Shown: positions 1 through 5,649, numbered from the stretch's first letter. The stretch: DNA of 7,319 nt from Candidatus Omnitrophota bacterium (GCA_023229385.1 JALNZI010000071.1:1-7319), one strand, 5' to 3'. A program made the numbers and translations. The notes: generated from the sequence alone by a model not told the origin.

Positions 1-698
1 ATAAAATCCAGCTCCTTGCCAACAGAACCGCCCTTAGCAATTTTCTGTTGAAAATTCTTTATATGAAAACTTAAACGATCCATCTCTTCGGCGATATCCG
101 CTCCTTTTAAAAAAGCTGAACGCTCCTCCTCGGACTTTATCTTGCGCAACCTATATTTTACTGCCGAAGCGAACCTGCTTTTAATTAAAATCAAATCTTT
201 CTTGAGCAACTCGCTTCTTTTTCTTAACAGGCCGGCCAAAGCCCTGCCTTCCTTGCGTCTTGTCTTGAGCAACTCTGCAAGTGCTTGTAAAAGCAGGGGT
301 TTAAGATGCTCCCAAATATGTATACCTGCCGGCTTATTTTCTTTAAGCGATAATATGCCAGGCAAGCGGATTAAAGAATCTAAAGACATTCCGTCTTTAA
401 TCTTAAACTCCTTCTTCAGGCTGTTGAGTTCCTGCAAATAATTTTTCAAAAGTTTACGGTTTACAAATATTCCCTGCGCCTCTTTGCCTTTTATGTTGAT
501 AGCGCAAAAAACCCTGCCCCTGCTGATCCTGGTCTCAATTTCTTTTTTTAACTTGTCTTCCAAAGAAAGCATCCCTTCAGGCAAATGGAAAACAGTCTCC
601 ATAAATTTATGGTTGGTACATCTTAATTCCACGCAGATTCGTCCGATAGAAAAAATCTCTGCTTCTTGGCTGCCGAAACCAGTCATGCTGCTAATCAT
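1..698 (-). CDS. yicC: YicC family endoribonuclease, 3' end cut off by window edge
   Basis: The product is a YicC-family protein. Members have been reported as endoribonucleases in E. coli RNA turnover and are widely conserved, but the role here is inferred. The visible 232 residues begin MISSMTGFG, the hallmark YicC start, followed by VELRCTNHKF at 23-32, matching the family's ELRSxNHR motif, and an RGRVFCAI segment near 60. The C-terminal DUF1732 region begins with EEMDRLSFHI near 204-213 and GGSVGKELDF at 223-232, close to the family pattern EVDRLxSHI...GkkLDF. Family members are about 290 residues, so roughly 60 residues lie beyond position 1. The ATG at 698-696 is two bases after the ndk stop and has GGAG about 6 nt upstream, within the last ndk codons, so the two genes are probably translationally coupled. 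This gene is the distal visible member of the par operon. Confidence 0.93.
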   Translation of the reverse strand, partial: MISSMTGFGSQEAEIFSIGRICVELRCTNHKFMETVFHLPEGMLSLEDKLKKEIETRISRGRVFCAINIKGKEAQGIFVNRKLLKNYLQELNSLKKEFKIKDGMSLDSLIRLPGILSLKENKPAGIHIWEHLKPLLLQALAELLKTRRKEGRALAGLLRKRSELLKKDLILIKSRFASAVKYRLRKIKSEEERSAFLKGADIAEEMDRLSFHIKNFQQKIAKGGSVGKELDF

Positions 699-700
699 TT

Positions 701-1204
701 TTATCTCCAGACCTTGTTCGTTATTTCTTTAAGCACTAAATCTTTTGTCGCATAAAGATCAACGATAATTTCATCAGGATTAAACCACAGTTTGATTTCC
801 CTTTCCGCCTCGGGCTCATTAGATGAAACATGAATTACATTTTCATAAACTCCGGTTGTAGTTATCCTGCCGTAAGAACCGCGTATAGAAGTAGATTCGG
901 CCTCTTCGGGGTTAGTGGCTCCGGCTAATTCACGGCATTTTTTTATTGCGTCTTTCCCCCAATAAACCAGGGCCATAACTTTCTTGCGATCATGCAATTC
1001 CCCCTGGAGATATTTGATAATCTCCCCGAAGAATGGCTTATCTTTTAAATGTTTATAATGCTCTTCCGCCAATTCCTTGGATACGCGCACCATTTTCGCG
1101 GCGACGATTTCAAGTTTAGTTTCAGATAAACGCGTAAGGATGTTCCCGGTGAGCGATTTCTTTAACCCGTCGGGTTTAATAAGAATTAAAACTGCCTGGC
1201 TCAT
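701..1204 (-). CDS. ndk: nucleoside-diphosphate kinase, divergent active-site motif
   Basis: NDK transfers the terminal phosphate from an NTP to an NDP through a phosphohistidine and so balances cytosolic nucleotide pools. By comparison with known NDKs, the catalytic residues are present: K10 in the IKPDG start, Y50, R91 and T97 in RELAGATNP, R108 in SIRG, N122, and the phosphorylated histidine H125 in NVIH. It is divergent elsewhere. The usual HGSDS around the histidine reads HVSSN. The RGDF motif reads RGSY. About four extra residues (ITTTGVY region, 114-120) lie between R108 and N122, and there is a small insertion near 67-75. At 167 residues it is longer than the usual 140-150. The ATG overlaps the parB stop by one base (TAATG), and GGAGG lies about 10 nt upstream. 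It is probably an active NDK, but altered nucleotide handling is possible. Confidence 0.93.
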   Translation of the reverse strand: MSQAVLILIKPDGLKKSLTGNILTRLSETKLEIVAAKMVRVSKELAEEHYKHLKDKPFFGEIIKYLQGELHDRKKVMALVYWGKDAIKKCRELAGATNPEEAESTSIRGSYGRITTTGVYENVIHVSSNEPEAEREIKLWFNPDEIIVDLYATKDLVLKEITNKVWR

Positions 1205-2064
1205 TATTTATTTCCTCCCTTAATTACATTGACTATCCGCTCAAGATCTTCTTGAGAATAAAATTCGATATTAATATGCCCACGTTTTTTTCTTTTGCTG
1301 ATTCTTACTTTGGTTGCTAAGGCATGTTGCAATTGTTCCTCCAGAATAGCAACCAGGGGTTCCCGCTGGCCTTGCCCGATTTTTCTTTTTATTAATTTAG
1401 GCCGGCTGCTTTTAATCAAGCTTTCCAATTCACGAACAGAAAGCCCTTTTGAGATAATATCCTGGACAAGCTTGCGTTGATGATTTGCATCTTCTATTTC
1501 CAGGAGGGCTCGTCCATGAGCAAAACTGATCCTGCCCTTTTTCATCTCTTCCTGAATTTCATGGGGAAGTTTAAGCAAGCGTAATGTATTGGTAATAGTA
1601 ACCCTGGCCTTACCCAGGACTTCACTTATCTTCTCCTGCGTAACTTTAAATTTATCCATCAGATGCTGATAAGCATGCGCCTCTTCTATGGGATTCAAGC
1701 CTTCTCTCTGAATATTTTCAATTAAAGCCAACTCCAGAGAATCCTGATCGCTTACTTCCCGGACAATAACAGGTATCTCCTTGAGTCCCAATATGTTAGT
1801 AGCGCGGAACCTTCGTTCACCGGCAATTAATTCATAATTATCCCCTCTGCGCCTGACTAAAAGCGGCTGAATAACCCCTTTTTCTTTAATAGATTGGGCT
1901 AATTCTTCTATGCTTGCCTGATCAAAATCTTCACGAGGTTGAAATGGATTTGGCTTAATTTGTCCAGTCTGGACATAAACAATCTCCTCTCTGTGTACTC
2001 CTCCTTCAACAACCTGTTCCGGGATTAGCGCGCCTAAACCTTTTCCTAAAGCCCTTCTCTCCAT
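1204..2064 (-). CDS. parB: chromosome partitioning protein ParB (Spo0J family)
   Basis: ParB binds parS near the origin, uses CTP to form a sliding clamp that spreads on DNA, and stimulates ParA ATPase to segregate replicated origins. The N-terminus LGKGLGALIP (6-15) is the usual ParA-contacting stretch of chromosomal ParBs. Next come PFQPRxDF (40-47), the nuclease-like/CTPase core with SIKEKGVIQPLLVR (58-71), the GERRFRA motif (82-88) and ENIQREGLNPIEEA (116-129). A helix-turn-helix that reads parS follows at about 143-165 (VTQEKISEVLGKA, then TNTLRLLKLP). The lysine-rich C-terminal dimerization domain spans about 235-285. At 286 residues it has normal length. The ATG overlaps the parA stop by one base (TAATG), with GGAGAGG just upstream, so the pair should be co-translated. 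A matching parS lies in the leader of the same operon at 3340-3355. Confidence 0.97.
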   Translation of the reverse strand: MERRALGKGLGALIPEQVVEGGVHREEIVYVQTGQIKPNPFQPREDFDQASIEELAQSIKEKGVIQPLLVRRRGDNYELIAGERRFRATNILGLKEIPVIVREVSDQDSLELALIENIQREGLNPIEEAHAYQHLMDKFKVTQEKISEVLGKARVTITNTLRLLKLPHEIQEEMKKGRISFAHGRALLEIEDANHQRKLVQDIISKGLSVRELESLIKSSRPKLIKRKIGQGQREPLVAILEEQLQHALATKVRISKRKKRGHINIEFYSQEDLERIVNVIKGGNK

Positions 2065-2861
2065 TAAGCCTCTCCTTGTCCCTGTGGGATTTTTGAATTC
2101 AACGCTAAACCTAATATTTCTTTACTAAGCTCTTCATATTTTTGAGCGCCGAGAGAATCTTTATCATATAAAGCAATTGGTTTACCAAAACTTGGCGCCT
2201 CGGTTAAACGAACATTCCTGGGGATAACAGTATTATAAACTTTTTCTTTAAAGTGGCTGCGCGCCTCCTGAATAACCTCTTTAGTGAGATTAGTACGGAA
2301 GTCGGCCATAGTCAAAAGTACACCTTCGATCCCTAATAACGGATTAAGATTTTCTTTCACAAGTCTAATAGTATTATGTAGTTGTGTCAACCCCTCTAGG
2401 GCATAATATTCGCATTGTACCGGCACTATTACCGAATCAGCTGCGCATAATCCGTTTATTGTAAGCAACCCCAAGGAAGGCGGTGAATCAATAATTAAAA
2501 AGTCGAATTTATCTTTTTCTTTTTGCAGGGCCCGCTTTAATCTATATTCTCTACCTAATGCCCCTACTAATTCCACCTCTGCTCCGGTTAAATCCAGATT
2601 AGAAGGAGCAAGGATTAAATTATCGATACTGGTTTTTTGTAAAATCTCGGAAAGCTCGGATTCTTCCAAAAGAATATGATATGTGCTTTTTTTAATATCA
2701 TGCTTATTTATGCCTATCCCGCTAGTCGCATTCGCCTGAGGATCTAAATCAAGCAGCATAACTTTCTTACCTGCCATAGCCAGATATGCTGCCAGGTTAA
2801 TGGAAGTGGTAGTTTTACCTACTCCGCCCTTTTGATTACAGATTGCGATTATTTTACCCAT
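2064..2861 (-). CDS. parA: chromosome partitioning ATPase ParA (Soj family)
   Basis: ParA is a deviant-Walker ATPase that dimerizes with ATP, coats the nucleoid nonspecifically and pulls ParB-parS complexes apart. The deviant Walker A motif KGGVGKTT is at 11-18, with signature lysine K11 and catalytic-loop lysine K16. Walker A' is LDLDPQANAT at 37-46 with D40, and Walker B is FLIIDSPPSLG at 121-131 with D125. The VPVQCEYYALEG segment (147-157) and the IPRNVRLTEAPSFGKPI segment (213-229), with probable DNA-binding arginines R215 and R218, are typical of chromosomal Soj proteins. The 265-residue length is normal and there is no N-terminal DNA-binding domain, so it is a type Ib/chromosomal form. 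There is no clear Shine-Dalgarno sequence before the ATG. The start lies inside the end of the upstream homing endonuclease gene (13-nt overlap), suggesting that parA translation depends on ribosomes finishing that ORF. Confidence 0.97.
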   Translation of the reverse strand: MGKIIAICNQKGGVGKTTTSINLAAYLAMAGKKVMLLDLDPQANATSGIGINKHDIKKSTYHILLEESELSEILQKTSIDNLILAPSNLDLTGAEVELVGALGREYRLKRALQKEKDKFDFLIIDSPPSLGLLTINGLCAADSVIVPVQCEYYALEGLTQLHNTIRLVKENLNPLLGIEGVLLTMADFRTNLTKEVIQEARSHFKEKVYNTVIPRNVRLTEAPSFGKPIALYDKDSLGAQKYEELSKEILGLALNSKIPQGQGEA

Positions 2862-3310
2862 TTTCTTTTATGTATTTTAAAAGCCCTGCTTTGCAAATTT
2901 AAACTTGAAAGTTTTCCCGCCAAAGCGCTGAGATGATCGTAATCTATTTTACGATAATTCTCTTTTTTATATACAACCATCTCCCGCCAGACTTTATAAG
3001 CCTCGAATTTCTTTTCGCTTTGCAAAGGAAATTTATCAAAATGCTCGACGATTATCTGTAATTCGGAGCTCTTAGTTACCCTATAATATGCATAAGGCTT
3101 GGTTGATCCGCTCTTGGGAGCTCCGCTTGATTCTTTTCCTCTGTATATCTGCCCTACGTTATTAAAAAAATTGTGTATTTCTTCAACTATTTGACGATTG
3201 TCTTCTCTTTGTTTTACTGAAAAATATAAACCAAACGAACCGCCTGCTCTAGAGTAAGTAAAAGCTGCCTCTCCATCAGCAAAACCAGTTACGTACCAAG
3301 GATCTAACAT
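2849..3310 (-). CDS. freestanding single-motif LAGLIDADG homing endonuclease
   Basis: This 153-residue protein resembles I-CreI-type LAGLIDADG endonucleases, which act as homodimers to cut long, near-unique sites. The motif helix is YVTGFADGEAAF at 6-17. Aligned to LAGLIDADG, E14 takes the catalytic acidic position. The glycine that usually follows is alanine (GEAAF rather than GEGCF or GEGSF). A beta-strand region with FSVKQRED (30-37) follows, then HFDKFPLQSEKK (90-101), which matches the conserved HFDKYPLxTxK block, so the fold looks complete. It is not embedded in any recognizable host gene, so it is neither intein- nor intron-encoded here. An in-frame TAG lies seven codons upstream of the ATG with no alternative start between, and no Shine-Dalgarno sequence is visible. 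It sits directly downstream of the par promoter and parS. Its target is unknown; a non-cutting, regulatory use is also possible. Confidence 0.88.
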   Translation of the reverse strand: MLDPWYVTGFADGEAAFTYSRAGGSFGLYFSVKQREDNRQIVEEIHNFFNNVGQIYRGKESSGAPKSGSTKPYAYYRVTKSSELQIIVEHFDKFPLQSEKKFEAYKVWREMVVYKKENYRKIDYDHLSALAGKLSSLNLQSRAFKIHKRKWVK

Positions 3311-3325
3311 ATTTATAGTTAAAGT

Positions 3326-3339
3326 GTTCTAATTGGAAC
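3326..3339. repeat. imperfect dyad next to parS
   Basis: GTTCTAATTGGAAC reads as an inverted repeat with six of seven paired positions. It abuts parS directly and repeats its GGAAC end. It lies in the transcribed leader between the par promoter and the homing endonuclease start, so it could be an operator or an extension of the ParB site. This is seen in sequence only; the function is a guess. Confidence 0.4.
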
Positions 3340-3355
3340 TTTTTCACGTGGAACA
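3340..3355 (+). promoter_or_regulatory. parS: parS, centromere-like ParB-binding site
   Basis: TTTTTCACGTGGAACA matches the bacterial parS consensus TGTTTCACGTGAAACA at 14 of 16 positions, with the central TCACGTG intact. It lies about 13-28 bp downstream of the predicted transcription start of the par operon and about 2.4 kb from the putative origin, the usual setting for a chromosomal parS. ParB binding here could both nucleate the partition complex and modulate expression of the operon. Confidence 0.88.
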
Positions 3356-3358
3356 TTG

Positions 3359-3374
3359 AAGCTTTATTAAGCTT
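3359..3374. repeat. paired AAGCTT palindromes at the par transcription start
   Basis: Two copies of the palindrome AAGCTT are separated by TATT, which also makes a possible 6-bp stem with a 4-nt loop. The element overlaps the region just downstream of the -10 box of the par promoter. It lacks the GC-rich stem and T-tract of an intrinsic terminator, so a regulator-binding site or simple AT-rich chance is more likely. Confidence 0.3.
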
Positions 3375-3402
3375 ATTATCCTAAAATGTACTGTTTTGTC
3401 AA
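3375..3402 (-). promoter_or_regulatory. sigma-70-like promoter for homing endonuclease-parA-parB-ndk-yicC
   Basis: Read on the minus strand, a perfect -35 TTGACA (3402-3397) is followed by a 16-bp spacer and a -10 GATAAT (3380-3375, five of six matches). Initiation is expected near 3368. It lies immediately after the short jag stop in the only sizeable gap of the leftward cluster, so it splits the cluster into an rpmH-yidD-yidC-jag unit and a par unit. The leader then passes through parS. Confidence 0.75.
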
Positions 3403-3406
3403 GTAA

Positions 3407-3598
3407 TTATTTGCTTTCCATGACGCTTACGCGGACCTTGGCTGGCTTAGCTCCAGGCATACCAAAAAGCCCCTTCTTCTCTTCAGACAATACCTGAATC
3501 TTAACATTCTTACGCGAAAGCTTCAATTCTTCTAAAGCCCTAGCAATCGCTTCTTCAACAGTATTTCCTTCAGTCTCTAAATATTTCAGTTTCTTCAT
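3407..3598 (-). CDS. stand-alone Jag N-terminal domain protein
   Basis: This 63-residue protein consists only of the Jag_N domain found at the N-terminus of Jag/KhpB (SpoIIIJ-associated) RNA-binding proteins. The motif pattern LETEGNTVEEAIARALEEL at 7-25, then EEKKGLFGMPGAKPAKVRV at 39-57, matches the family pattern. Full-length Jag proteins continue into KH and R3H RNA-binding domains, usually exceeding 200 residues. Here a TAA follows six residues later, and the downstream DNA is a promoter region with no KH-like coding sequence. The ATG overlaps the yidC stop in an ATGA arrangement with no Shine-Dalgarno sequence, so it is probably translated by coupling to yidC, the classical jag position. 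It may be a natural minimal form, a decayed gene with a tidy stop, or one half of a split gene. Function unknown beyond its link to YidC. Confidence 0.82.
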   Translation of the reverse strand: MKKLKYLETEGNTVEEAIARALEELKLSRKNVKIQVLSEEKKGLFGMPGAKPAKVRVSVMESK

Positions 3599-5124
3599 TT
3601 TTGTTTATTTAAACGCACCTGATAAATAAGCATCAGGACGCTATTGACAAACCAATAAAGCACCAAACCCGATGGCATCTGATAAAAGATAACCCCAAAC
3701 ATAATCGGCATAATGATTGACATTATTTTCTGCTGCTGAGCTGCTTCACCAGTTGCCTTTACCATGGAGATCTTTTGTTGCACAAACATCCCTATGGCCA
3801 TTAAGATCGGCAGTATATTTACCTGATTGCCCAAAAGCGGAATTGAATTCTTCAAGGTAAAAAGCTGATCCGGAGAAGAAAGGTCTTTAATCCAAAGAAA
3901 GTGCGCACCTCTTAAGGCTACAGAACGAATTAATGCCTGATATAGAGCAAAGAAAATCGGCATCTGCAATAACAAGGGTAAACATCCTCCTAGCGGGTTA
4001 ACCTTATGCTCTTTATACAGTTCCATTATTTCTTTATTTAATCTTTGGGGATTATCTTTGAGCTCTTTGCGTAAAGCATCAATCTTAGGTTGGAGTAGTT
4101 GCATCTCTTTCATCGAACGCATTTGTTTTAAAGAAAGAGGGAAAAGTAGCAGATAAACCGCAAGGCTCAATATAATTATGGCCCAGCCCCAATTATGTAC
4201 TAAGCTATAAAAAAATCCAAGTAGCTGTAAAAGAAGTTGTGCAATAAAATCAAAAACTCCAAAATATATAATTGCTGACCATTCCGGCTTAATACTATCT
4301 AAAATCTTTAAATCCTGAGGGCCCAAATAGATACGATATAAATGTCCAATCTGCTCTCCGGGTTTTAAAGTAATTTCATTACCTGATATTCCTACTTCTG
4401 TTTCCTGGGGGTTAATTTTTTTAACATAAGCGCTAGTAATTAAATCAACTGGTTCAAGAATGGCGCAAAAATATTGATCACGTAATCCAACAAATTTAAG
4501 GTCATTTACTAAAAGCTCTTTACCGGCTGCTGAATGTATTGTTTTTTCTTTACTACTTAGAAGGATATCCTGATAGCGAGACTGAATATTCTTTGCCGAT
4601 AAATCCAAGCGACCTAAAATCAGCTGTGGATTTAGCAAAAGAGGAGAGGAGGATAAATTTTGAATCTTAATCTCTAAGTCTATGATATAACTATCGTTAG
4701 GAATAATGAATTTTTTACTAATTCGCTTATTCTGATCTTGATAAACAAATGAAATTTGCTCATTACTTATACTTTCCTGCTTAAACAAATTGTTGTTATC
4801 GCTAAGCAAACCGAATTTAAGCGACAGGTGGTGTTCAAGTTTATTTTTAAAAACCACATCCACAATAGAAGCCTTGGATGGATCAAAAATTATATCCCGG
4901 CTACCCTGGGTAAACTTCACGACTTCTTTCGCAGGCTCCAATACAGGCTGAAGTAAAACTGCTGCAGAATTACTGGCCAGGATCTGTTGCGTCTTTACCT
5001 CTATCTGCCCCTTATCATTCATAACTCCTTTATTATCAATTGGTTGCGGCTTAGGGCTTATAGCTGACCAGCTTAACAAAACTAATAAAGATAAAGCAAT
5101 GGCTAATACTAAACGTTTTTCCAT
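3595..5124 (-). CDS. yidC: membrane protein insertase YidC, long diderm type
   Basis: YidC inserts and folds inner-membrane proteins, alone or with SecYEG. The 509-residue protein has the diderm layout: an N-terminal membrane segment (about 5-22), a large periplasmic beta domain (about 50-275), a periplasmic amphipathic stretch (284-309), then five-helix core segments near 311-330, 379-399, 436-452 and 465-500. Core signatures are clear: LLQPKI (343-348), ELYKEHKVNPLGGCLPLLLQMPIFFALY (368-395, cytoplasmic C1 loop into the third helix), LWIKDLSSPD (410-419) and MPSGLVLYWFVNS (483-495). The tail after the last helix is short (about 9 residues). The position of the conserved hydrophilic-groove arginine (R366 in E. 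coli, R72 in Bacillus YidC2) is tyrosine, Y324, encoded by TAT. The gene begins 5 nt after yidD and overlaps jag by 4 nt, without a clear Shine-Dalgarno sequence. Confidence 0.97.
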   Translation of the reverse strand: MEKRLVLAIALSLLVLLSWSAISPKPQPIDNKGVMNDKGQIEVKTQQILASNSAAVLLQPVLEPAKEVVKFTQGSRDIIFDPSKASIVDVVFKNKLEHHLSLKFGLLSDNNNLFKQESISNEQISFVYQDQNKRISKKFIIPNDSYIIDLEIKIQNLSSSPLLLNPQLILGRLDLSAKNIQSRYQDILLSSKEKTIHSAAGKELLVNDLKFVGLRDQYFCAILEPVDLITSAYVKKINPQETEVGISGNEITLKPGEQIGHLYRIYLGPQDLKILDSIKPEWSAIIYFGVFDFIAQLLLQLLGFFYSLVHNWGWAIIILSLAVYLLLFPLSLKQMRSMKEMQLLQPKIDALRKELKDNPQRLNKEIMELYKEHKVNPLGGCLPLLLQMPIFFALYQALIRSVALRGAHFLWIKDLSSPDQLFTLKNSIPLLGNQVNILPILMAIGMFVQQKISMVKATGEAAQQQKIMSIIMPIMFGVIFYQMPSGLVLYWFVNSVLMLIYQVRLNKQK

Positions 5125-5129
5125 AAATT

Positions 5130-5330
5130 TTATGTTAAGGGATCATAACCTGACCGGCCAGAAAAAGGATGGCAACGCAGAATTCTTGTTAACCCCTTAC
5201 ATACTCCTTTAATTAACCCGTATTTTAGAATCGCCTGTTTGGCATACTCAGAACAACTTGGTTCAAAACGACAGCTTACCGGCATAGCTGGTCTTACATA
5301 CTTCTGATACACAGCGATTAACTTAAGCAT
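5130..5330 (-). CDS. yidD: membrane protein insertion efficiency factor YidD
   Basis: YidD is a small, membrane-associated, amphipathic protein that helps YidC-dependent insertion. The 66-residue product contains the full signature: IAVYQKYVRP (5-14), CRFEPSCSEYA (20-30), the YGLIKGV segment (37-43) and RILRCHPFSGRSGYDPL (49-65), with the family cysteines C20, C26 and C53. I chose the ATG at 5330 because the family begins close to this residue and a weak GGGG lies upstream. A longer reading from a TTG at 5354 would add eight residues (MHLTPAGP) and overlap rpmH. The gene starts 14 nt after rpmH stops, so the rnpA gene that usually separates them is absent. It is followed 5 nt later by yidC, its functional partner. 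Confidence 0.95.
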   Translation of the reverse strand: MLKLIAVYQKYVRPAMPVSCRFEPSCSEYAKQAILKYGLIKGVCKGLTRILRCHPFSGRSGYDPLT

Positions 5331-5344
5331 AGGCCCCGCTGGCG

Positions 5345-5482
5345 TTAAATGCAAAGTTTTTTTCTGCCCTTGCTCCGTCGACGAGCTAAGGTCTTGCGTC
5401 CAGCCTTAGTGGACATTTTCTTGCGAAAACCCTGGCTTCGCTTGCCGACAATATTCGAGGGCGTCGTTAAATTCTTTTTCAT
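5345..5482 (-). CDS. rpmH: large ribosomal subunit protein bL34
   Basis: This 45-residue, highly basic protein is ribosomal protein L34 of the 50S subunit. After an N-terminal MKKNLTTPSNIVGKR, the sequence SQGFRKKMSTKAGRKTLARR (16-35) and the ending RSKGRKKL match the nearly invariant bL34 pattern GFRxRMxTxxGRxxLxxRRxKGRxxL. The N-terminal stretch is slightly unusual, since most bL34 proteins begin MKRTYQPS. Start choice is secure: AAGGAG lies eight bases before the ATG. It is the first gene of the leftward unit, about 75 nt downstream of the predicted transcription start, and is transcribed away from dnaA. That is the standard rpmH-oriC-dnaA arrangement. Confidence 0.97.
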   Translation of the reverse strand: MKKNLTTPSNIVGKRSQGFRKKMSTKAGRKTLARRRSKGRKKLCI

Positions 5483-5562
5483 TTTAGGTTCTCCTTGTTT
5501 ACCCCTGCTAATAAAGCTAGACGGGTTACAAAATTATTAAAATGGCCTTCTTGATTTTGTGA

Positions 5563-5591
5563 ATTGTAACACACATTCATCATGCGGTCAA
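5563..5591 (-). promoter_or_regulatory. sigma-70-like promoter for rpmH-yidD-yidC-jag
   Basis: On the minus strand, -35 TTGACC (5591-5586, five of six matches) and -10 TACAAT (5568-5563, five of six) are separated by an ideal 17 bp. Initiation is expected near 5556, giving a leader of about 75 nt before rpmH. It lies back to back with a dnaA promoter, with only 8 bp between the two -35 boxes. Confidence 0.72.
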
Positions 5592-5599
5592 GTTTTTTA

Positions 5600-5627
5600 T
5601 TGACGTTCTAACATATTATTGTATAAT
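5600..5627 (+). promoter_or_regulatory. dnaA promoter candidate P1
   Basis: -35 TTGACG (5600-5605, five of six matches) and a perfect -10 TATAAT (5622-5627) are separated by 16 bp. Initiation near 5634 would give a leader of about 175 nt before dnaA that carries both DnaA boxes. Confidence 0.68.
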
Positions 5628-5649
5628 AACTGACGTTTAAGTTTTCTGC

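Noticed and set aside
142..732. Two plus-strand ORFs of 99 and 82 residues
   Set aside because: They lie antisense to the yicC coding sequence, which has clear family motifs, and their translations look like low-complexity shadow peptides.
1295..1480. Plus-strand ORF of 61 residues
   Set aside because: It is antisense to parB, with no Shine-Dalgarno sequence or recognizable motif.
3359..3374. AAGCTT-TATT-AAGCTT as a terminator after jag
   Set aside because: The stem is AT-rich and short, there is no U-tract, and it lies downstream of the par -10 box, so termination of the upstream unit is unlikely.
3311..3406. Remnant of the missing Jag KH-R3H domains or a group I intron around the homing endonuclease
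   Set aside because: The 96-bp gap is accounted for by promoter and parS elements, an in-frame stop lies upstream of the endonuclease start, and no split host gene flanks it.
4756..4956. Plus-strand ORF of 66 residues
   Set aside because: It is antisense to the YidC periplasmic domain and shows no family resemblance.
5331..5354. TTG start for yidD giving a 74-residue protein
   Set aside because: It adds residues not typical of the family and overlaps rpmH. The internal ATG at 5330 matches the usual YidD N-terminus.
5349..5540. Plus-strand ORF of 63 residues
   Set aside because: It covers the antisense strand of rpmH and the rpmH leader. The minus strand encodes an unmistakable bL34.
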